NCBI GenBank assembly: GCA_963740835.1
Contig: CAVUFH010000003.1
Coordinates: forward strand, 1,736,001-1,800,000
DNA: 64,000 nt
Origin: CAVUFH01 sp963740835
Lineage (GTDB): Bacteria > Actinomycetota > Acidimicrobiia > IMCC26256 > PALSA-610
Reading direction: 5' to 3'
Part shown: positions 59,231-64,000 of the stretch, piece by piece
Numbering within the stretch: the stretch's first letter is position 1
Layout of the letters: every line of letters begins with the position of its first letter
The notes under the pieces: model-generated
What the model was told of the DNA's origin: nothing
The model's input: the letters and a program-made list of their open reading frames with translations, nothing else
Database searches by the model: none
Position numbers and translations under genes: made by a program

Positions 59231-60504
59231 TTAGCCGAGGTTGATTCGTCCGGGGAAGTAGGATCGTCGAACGCGTTCAGTGCCGCGGTCCAGTGTGCTG
59301 CGGTGTTGCCGCGGTTGCCAGGCCGGCGGCCGCTGATGTTGCGGACACCGAGGTAGAGCAACTTGAGGAGCGCGGTGTCGTTGGGGAAGTGGCCGCGGTT
59401 CTTGGTGATCTTGCGGAGCTGGTAGTTGATGCTCTCGATCGCGTTGGTCGTGTAGAGCACGTAGCGGATCTCGGGCGGGAACGCCATGAACGGGATCACG
59501 TGTTCCCAGTTGTCGCGCCACAGTTTCACGATCCCGCCGTAGCGGTCGCCGTAACGCTGCGCGAACACGTCGAGGGCGTCACGGGCTTCGGTGTCGTTGA
59601 CGGCCCGGTAGATGTCTTTCAGTTCGCGTGCGACTGTCTTGCGTTCCTTGTAGGAGCAGTAGCGCAACGAGGCGCGGATGAGATGCACGACGCAGGTCTG
59701 CACGACCGCCTGGGGCCAGACCGCCTCGATCGCTTCGGGCAAGCCTTTGAGGCCGTCGCAGCAGACGAAGATGACGTCTTCGACGCCGCGGGTGCGGAGC
59801 TCGCTCATGATCTTGAGCCAGAACTTCGCGCCCTCGGCGGTGTCGATCCACATGCCGAGCACGTGCTTGATGCCATCCGTGTCGACACCGACGGCGAGGT
59901 AGACCGCCTTGTTGCGCACGACGCCCTGGTCGCGGACCTTGCAGAACAGTGCGTCCAAGAACACGACCGGGTAGACCGGATCGAGGGGACGGTTCTGCCA
60001 CTCGCGCAGCTCGTCGAGCACGGCGTCGGTGACCGTCGAGATCAGATCGGGCGACACCTCGACCCCGTAGATCTCGCGCAGATGTCCCTGCACCTCGCGC
60101 ACGGTCATCCCACGCCCGTAGAGGCTGATGATCCGATCGTTGAAGCCGGCGAGACGGGTCTGGCCTTTCGGCACGAGCTTCGGATCGAACGTCCCCGCCC
60201 GATCGCGCGGCACCTGCAGATCGACCGCGCCGACATCGGTCAGCAACGTCTTCGGGGTCGTGCCGTTCCGGGAGTTCCCCGAACCGCGTCCGCCCGGATC
60301 GTGTGGCTCGTAGCCGAGGTGATCAGTCAGCTCCGCCGCCAGGGCCCGCTCAAGCACCGACTTCGTCAGCTCCGTCAACAGCCCATCCGGGCCGAGGAGC
60401 TCGGCACCCTCGCCCGCCTCCGCGAGCAACCGCTCGACGAGCTCAGGATCGACCGGCGGGCGGTCCCCGGACTCCACAGACACCAGTTCATCCGATGAGG
60501 TCAT
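59231..60504 (-). CDS. IS256-family transposase, 3' end frameshifted
   Basis: About 424 residues. Mutator-type DDE: Asp in VVFLDALFCK, Asp in FVCCDGLKG, Glu in TTNAIESINYQLRK. YGRGMTVREVQGHLREIYG is the family signature. Near the end the frame is shifted by two extra bases compared with the second IS256 fragment: AALNAF is followed by DDPTSPDES in this frame, which runs on to 58981, out of the IS, while the neighbouring frame gives the expected YFPGRINLG and stops at 59231. The product is therefore about 80 residues too long or truncated; activity uncertain. ATG 60504. Confidence 0.87.
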
Positions 60505-60551
60505 GGCATGTCCCTCCTGCGACCACCGGCACTAACCGGCAGCCACCATCA

Positions 60552-60586
60552 GGCCACGCCACTTACACAGAGATGCGGATACCCCC
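60552..60586 (-). repeat. IS256 inverted repeat, right
   Basis: 35 bp, inverse of 59187-59221. Confidence 0.9.
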
Positions 60587-60621
60587 GCCCACGACACGTG
60601 CATCAAGTGCTTGAACCAGAT

Positions 60622-60780
60622 CTGCTCTACCTCGGTGTCCGCAACATCAGCGGCCGCCGGCCTGGCAACCGCGGCAACACCGCAGCACACTGGACCGCGG
60701 CACTGAACGTGTTCGAGATCTACTTCCCCGGACGAATCAACCTCGGCTAACAACATGACCGCCACGACCACTTACACAGG
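60622..60780 (+). pseudogene. second IS256 copy, 3' fragment, opposite orientation
   Basis: The plus strand reads LLYLGVRNISGRRPGNRGNT, then AAHWTAALNVFEIYFPGRINLG and a stop (TAA 60748-60750): the last 43 residues of a transposase nearly identical to the first. CCACTTACACAGG after it resembles a diverged terminal repeat. The 5' part is lost. It lies on the 3' side of the IS481 gene. Confidence 0.85.
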
Positions 60781-61497
60781 ACGCTGACACCCTCGATGCT
60801 TGATGTCGTTCTCCCGACAGATCCGATCGAACAACACTTCACCGGTGCCGGGCCCGAACCGGCCGGTGAACACTTTGCCGTTGTCGGTCAGGACCTGCGC
60901 CGGCACACCGTGGGTGCGCATCGCGATCGCGAGCGCGTCGCACACCGGCCGCGCGGTCGCGCGCCGCACGACGTGCGCGGAGACGCAGAACCGCGAGTGG
61001 TCATCGACACCGGTGACGATGCTCGCCGTCCATCCGTCCGCGAGATGGACACCGCCGACGATGTCCATCTGCCACAGCTCCATCGCCCGTGACCGTTCCC
61101 ACCGCTTGTAATCGGCGCGGGTCTTGCGTCGCGGCCGCACCTCGATCAGCCGATGGCGGACCAGACACCGATAGATCGAACTGCGACCCGGCACCGGCAC
61201 GACCCCGTCGCGGGCGAGACGATGACCGATCGTGCGTGGGCCCCACCCCGGATGCTCACGGCGCAGCTCCACGATCCGTGCCTCCACCACCGGCGGCATC
61301 TGATGCGGACACGACCCCGGCACCGTCGACCCATCCACCAGGCCCGCCAAACCCTGCGCCGCATACCGGCGAAGCCACCGGTGCACGCTCTGGCGGGTCA
61401 CCCCGAACCGGGCCGCGACCTCCGTCACGGCCGAGCCGCCCAACACCTCGAGCACGGCCTGATAGCGCTGCTCCACGACTCCGAGCTCCACCAACAC
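60772..61497 (-). pseudogene. IS481-family transposase, C-terminus lost
   Basis: 241 codons. N-terminal HTH (VTEVAARFGVTRQSVHRWLRRYA), second HTH region, then rve core with first Asp (LWQMDIVGG) and second Asp (VLTDNGKVFTG). The frame ends in HRGCQRPV, the last residues of which come from the inserted IS256 end, before the catalytic Glu. So the element was cut by the second IS256 fragment. GTG 61497. Confidence 0.85.
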
Positions 61498-61771
61498 GAT
61501 GCGGACCTCCCACGGCCGACGACGCGAACGTCATCAGCGAAGAAGGCTCAGCACCGCCAGGCGCGGACCCTCGCGCGTAACACGACTCCCGGAGCCACTG
61601 TCGCCCAGCTACCGGAACCGCGTCCCCGAAGTGTCACCCACCTACCGGAGCCAACACGTCAAGCATCTGCCGGGCCCGCACATCGCGTAGTGGAGTGGAA
61701 GTGGAGTGGAGCCTCGAAGAGTGGCCCGGATCCGAGTGCATCCAGCCGCTCTGACGTGCGATTTCAGGGAG
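61498..61771. other. IS481 outer end and noncoding sequence
   Basis: 274 bp between the IS481 gene and tRNA-Arg. No gene. Repeated ACCGGAACC/ACCGGAGCC-type segments occur at about 61612-61650. The exact left end of the IS is not clear. Confidence 0.4.
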
Positions 61772-61844
61772 CGCGCCCGGGAGGATTCGAACCTCCGACC
61801 AACGGATTAGAAGTCCGTCGCTCTATCCCCTGAGCTACGGGCGC
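61772..61844 (-). tRNA. tRNA-Arg (TCT)
   Basis: 73 nt. Acceptor strands GCGCCCG and CGGGCGC, D-arm TAGCTCAGGGGATAGAG, anticodon loop CTTCTAA (anticodon TCT), T-arm GGAGG-TTCGAAT-CCTCC, discriminator G, no encoded CCA. Reads AGA codons. The accessory region stops next to it, but no duplicate of its 3' end was seen. Confidence 0.95.
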
Positions 61845-62041
61845 TCGAATCGCGACAACGCTAGATCCACGGAGCGTGGGGCGTGTCGTTTTGCACGTGG
61901 GCTCGGCGACGAGACGTACGCCTGACCACGCCGCGAACCGAAGTCGGATTGCCCGCCGTAGTGCGGGTGACAGCGGCCGACATCGAGTGCGGCCCCGATC
62001 GCGTCATGGAGCACGATCGCGACATGTTGGGAAGGACACGC

Positions 62042-63049
62042 ATGAGCATCCACAGCACCTTGCGCCTCCGCGGCATCGGCCTTGGCGCGGCCGCCGCGCT
62101 TGCGGTCGGCCTCGCTTCCGCGGCACCCGCCGGCGCGGCGCAGTCCGGATCGGCTTCGGTAGCAAACGACACGCTCACTGTCACCGGTACGAGCGCGAGC
62201 GAACAGCTCGCCCTGCGCCTCGCCCTGGGCGACCCGAACACGTTGCAAGTCGACTTCGGTGACGACGGCACCGCCGAACACAGCTTCGATCGCGGAACGT
62301 TCAGCGCGATCACGATCTCCCTCGGCAGCGGGAACGACCACTTCCGTATCGACCAGGTGAACGGTGCGTTCGCGGACGAGGCCGTAACGGTCAACGGCGG
62401 CAGCGGCAACGACACCATGGACGGTGGCGACGGCACCGAAGTGTTCCTCGGCGGTAGCGGTGCGGACGCCGTCGACGGCAATCGGGGCAATGACACCGCG
62501 CACCTCGGGTCCGGGCAAGACAGCTTCCGTTGGGATCCAGGTGACGGCAGCGACATCGTCGAAGGCGACAGCGGGACCGACACACTCGACTTCAACGGTG
62601 CCGGCGCGAACGAGATCATGAGTCTGTCGGCGAACGGTCCGCGCGCGCTGTTCCTGCGCGACGTCGCGAACATCCGGATGGACATGGACAATGTCGAGCA
62701 GCTGGACCTGACTGCGCTCGGTGGCACGGACTCCGTGACGATCGACGACATGACCGGGACCGACTTCCGTCGGGCCGACGTCGACCTCTCCGGACCGGCG
62801 GGCGGTGGCGACGGTCTGAGCGACGTCGTGACGGTCAACGGCAGCGAGAAGGCCGACCGCATCAAGGTCGAGACCGACGGGGCTCGCGTCGATGTGAACG
62901 GCTTGCAGACGCAGACGCGCATCACGGGCAGTGAGACCATCGACTCGCTCCAGGTGAACAGCTTGGGCGGGAACGACACGGTCGACGTCGGGAACGACGT
63001 GGCGACGCGCATCGGCGTCGCGGTCGATCTCGGATCCGGCCAGAACTGA
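62042..63049 (+). CDS. secreted protein with RTX-like calcium-binding repeats
   Basis: 335 residues. Signal peptide (LGAAAALAVGLASAAPAGAA), then beta-rich repeats. SLGSGNDHF, VNGGSGNDTMDGGDGTEVFLGGSGAD and GNRGNDTAHLGSG are RTX-like GGxGxD nonapeptides that bind calcium; NSLGGNDTVDVG and ALGGTDSVTIDD are later copies. Function not known; enzymes and surface proteins with these repeats need extracellular calcium to fold. Start ATG 62042 with GGAAGGA upstream. No export ATPase nearby; the signal peptide suggests Sec. Confidence 0.8.
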   Translation: MSIHSTLRLRGIGLGAAAALAVGLASAAPAGAAQSGSASVANDTLTVTGTSASEQLALRLALGDPNTLQVDFGDDGTAEHSFDRGTFSAITISLGSGNDHFRIDQVNGAFADEAVTVNGGSGNDTMDGGDGTEVFLGGSGADAVDGNRGNDTAHLGSGQDSFRWDPGDGSDIVEGDSGTDTLDFNGAGANEIMSLSANGPRALFLRDVANIRMDMDNVEQLDLTALGGTDSVTIDDMTGTDFRRADVDLSGPAGGGDGLSDVVTVNGSEKADRIKVETDGARVDVNGLQTQTRITGSETIDSLQVNSLGGNDTVDVGNDVATRIGVAVDLGSGQN

Positions 63050-63055
63050 CACCAA

Positions 63056-63097
63056 CATCAGACGAACGTCATCGGGCATCAGACGAACGTGATCGGG
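63056..63097. repeat. 21-bp tandem direct repeat
   Basis: Two adjacent copies of CATCAGACGAACGT followed by (C/G)ATCGGG at 63056-63076 and 63077-63097, 20 of 21 identical. The second copy merges with the left arm of the hairpin terminator. Confidence 0.75.
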
Positions 63098-63122
63098 ACA
63101 CCCGGGGTGGTGTCCCGATCAC
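63089..63122. terminator. bidirectional hairpin terminator
   Basis: GTGATCGGGACACC (63089-63102) and GGTGTCCCGATCAC (63109-63122) form a perfect 14-bp stem with a 6-nt loop. It lies between the stops of the RTX protein (63049) and the convergent VOC gene (63135). No T tract on either side. Confidence 0.7.
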
Positions 63123-63134
63123 GCGCGTCGGCGA

Positions 63135-63608
63135 TCACTCCGAAGTCACGTACCGGGCGGCCGGCGTGCCCGGCGGGTGGTGGATACCGGGCTCGGCGTC
63201 GGGGTTGTCGACCAGCACCTCGCCTTCGAGGCCGTCCGGGTCGGTGAAGAACAGCGAGAGGTGAGAACCGAAGTCGGTCACGAACGCGTCGGCCGCGCCA
63301 CGCGCCATGAGGCGGTCACGGATCGTCTCGAACGCTTCGAGGTTATTCGCACGCAATCCGATGTGGTCGATGCGACCGCGCTCGAACATCGGAACCTGGT
63401 GCAGCGCTTCTTCGTTGCCGTCGATCTGGAACACGTTGAGCATGGTGCCGTCGCCGATGTCGACGAACGACAGCCGGAAGCCCGGCCCTTCGGGCGCTTC
63501 GCTCATATCGGAAACAATCGCGGCGTCGAAGACCTCTCGGTAGAACGCATGCAGCCGGTCGCTGTCGTTCGTCAGCGTCGCGACGTGATTGATGCCTTTC
63601 AACAGCAT
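63135..63608 (-). CDS. VOC-family glyoxalase/dioxygenase-like protein
   Basis: 157 residues. GINHVATLTNDSDRLHAFYREVFDA, FVDIGDGTMLNVFQIDG, RIDHIGLRANNLEAFETIRDRL and LFFTDPDGLEGEVLVDN are the four VOC strands; His7, His in IDHIGL and Glu in EGEVL are good metal ligands. Substrate unknown. ATG 63608 has TATGCT 6 nt upstream (leaderless). Confidence 0.9.
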   Translation of the reverse strand: MLLKGINHVATLTNDSDRLHAFYREVFDAAIVSDMSEAPEGPGFRLSFVDIGDGTMLNVFQIDGNEEALHQVPMFERGRIDHIGLRANNLEAFETIRDRLMARGAADAFVTDFGSHLSLFFTDPDGLEGEVLVDNPDAEPGIHHPPGTPAARYVTSE

Positions 63609-63614
63609 CTCGCG

Positions 63615-63620
63615 AGCATA
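63615..63620 (-). promoter_or_regulatory. -10 element TATGCT of the VOC gene
   Basis: Minus-strand TATGCT, 6 nt (CGCGAG), ATG at 63608. Leaderless type. Confidence 0.5.
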
Positions 63621-63677
63621 ACGACGCGTCCGCAGTGAGGACCACGACGATCTGCTGAGCTCGGCACCTGCGCGGGG

Positions 63678-64000
63678 CTACTCGATCGTGACGATCTCGC
63701 CGACTCCGGAGATGTCGAGGATCTGGCGCACCCGACCGATCGCGTGTTCGATCCGGATCCCGACGTTTGCCTCGGACGCGCGCCGCGCCGCGAGGATGAT
63801 CGACCGGACCCCGAACGAGTCGCAGTAGCTCAGGCCCGCGCAGTCGATGACGACCGGCGCGGGTGCGGACGGCTGGCGAGCGCTGAACGCGAGGTCGAGC
63901 GCCTTCTCGAGTTCGGGCGCGCTGGCGACGTCCAACTCGCCCCGCAGATAGACGCGCGTCTCGCCGTCGGTCGGCGCGGTGGCGATGCTGAAGTTCGGTC
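63678..64000 (-). CDS. STAS-domain anti-sigma factor antagonist, partial
   Basis: At least 107 residues; the 5' end lies beyond the window. FSIATAPTDGETRVYLRGELDVASAPELEKAL is the first half of a STAS domain; YCDSFGVRSI holds the conserved phospho-acceptor Ser after Asp. Such proteins bind an anti-sigma kinase until they are phosphorylated, and so release an alternative sigma factor. A start at 63935 (TTG) would cut the first strands, so the real one is upstream, outside. No partner kinase is visible here. Confidence 0.87.
   Translation of the reverse strand, partial: PNFSIATAPTDGETRVYLRGELDVASAPELEKALDLAFSARQPSAPAPVVIDCAGLSYCDSFGVRSIILAARRASEANVGIRIEHAIGRVRQILDISGVGEIVTIE

Larger units (their letters stand above)
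59187..60586 (-). mobile_element. IS256-family insertion sequence, complete ends
   Basis: 1.4 kb bounded by identical 35-bp inverted repeats (59187-59221 and 60552-60586), beginning GGGGGTATCCGCATCTC and ending GGCGTGGCC. One transposase gene reads on the minus strand. Short flanking sequences do not match each other as an 8- or 9-bp target duplication, so either the ends have changed or a deletion took place after insertion; the rest of the IS110 target is missing on the right. Confidence 0.9.

Noticed and set aside
61772..61844. tRNA-Arg as attachment site of the neighbouring IS region
   Set aside because: No duplicated 3' part of this tRNA and no integrase next to it was found; closeness to IS481 seems accidental.
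1..64000. CRISPR array, restriction or known antiphage system, prophage structural genes
   Set aside because: No regularly spaced repeats, no cas-, restriction- or capsid-like proteins were seen in any frame.

Overview
The window reads as chromosomal DNA of a very GC-rich actinobacterium. The best guess is an uncultured Acidimicrobiia-type lineage, but this is inference from gene content and not proof. Supporting content: F420-type LLM oxidoreductases, a mycobacterial-type small beta-carbonic anhydrase, SoxR without SoxS, class III cyclase modules of actinobacterial type, an LPXTG surface protein, LtrA, N-acyl-D-amino-acid deacylase and DEDD/IS256 transposases. At least eleven genes have a TANNNT hexamer ending 6-8 nt before the start codon and no Shine-Dalgarno sequence, so leaderless transcription appears common here.

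Layout. 1-31 kb is a dense mosaic of short operons for lipid, xenobiotic and carbohydrate metabolism with their regulators. It holds two polytopic glycosyltransferase-like proteins; an SDR; an epoxide hydrolase/deacylase pair; SoxR divergent from an uncharacterised helical protein through a SoxR box; an ABM-ArsR operon; two LLM oxidoreductases; carbonic anhydrase; GH5; a MetE-like/CMD pair; a crotonase followed by a GH29 fucosidase; a cyclase-CRP fusion; an ArsR-SRPBCC fusion; and a TetR gene divergent from a methyltransferase-BVMO-amine oxidase operon through a 31-bp palindrome. MerR-VOC and VOC genes follow.

28-38 kb is rich in envelope and signalling genes: a coiled-coil membrane protein, lipoproteins, an LPXTG protein, a VOC protein, a truncated cyclase, a frameshifted N-terminal-HTH LuxR-type ATPase regulator and a secreted beta-propeller. 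38.67-40.56 kb is a decayed integrative element in tRNA-Lys(CTT): intact tRNA, a 47-bp duplicated tRNA 3' part, an integrase C-terminal remnant and paired 7-bp repeats, with a secreted beta-helix protein as the only intact cargo.

40.6-46.6 kb is ordinary housekeeping and metabolic sequence (TIGR01777 protein, nucleoside hydrolase, tRNA-His, EEP phosphatase, amidohydrolase, LtrA, cupin). 47-61.7 kb is accessory: a long chlamydial-type SHMT, IS3 and IS110 wrecks, two APH-fold kinases with three tyrosine recombinases, a SnoaL-like protein, a hydrolase and a sulfotransferase. It ends in a nest of IS110, IS256 (complete with 35-bp inverted repeats), a second IS256 fragment and a truncated IS481. 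61.8-64 kb returns to core sequence: tRNA-Arg, an RTX-type secreted protein, a VOC protein and a STAS protein cut by the window edge.

Three genes (crotonase, SAM methyltransferase, LuxR-type regulator) each carry one single-base frameshift. These are either recent decay or assembly errors.
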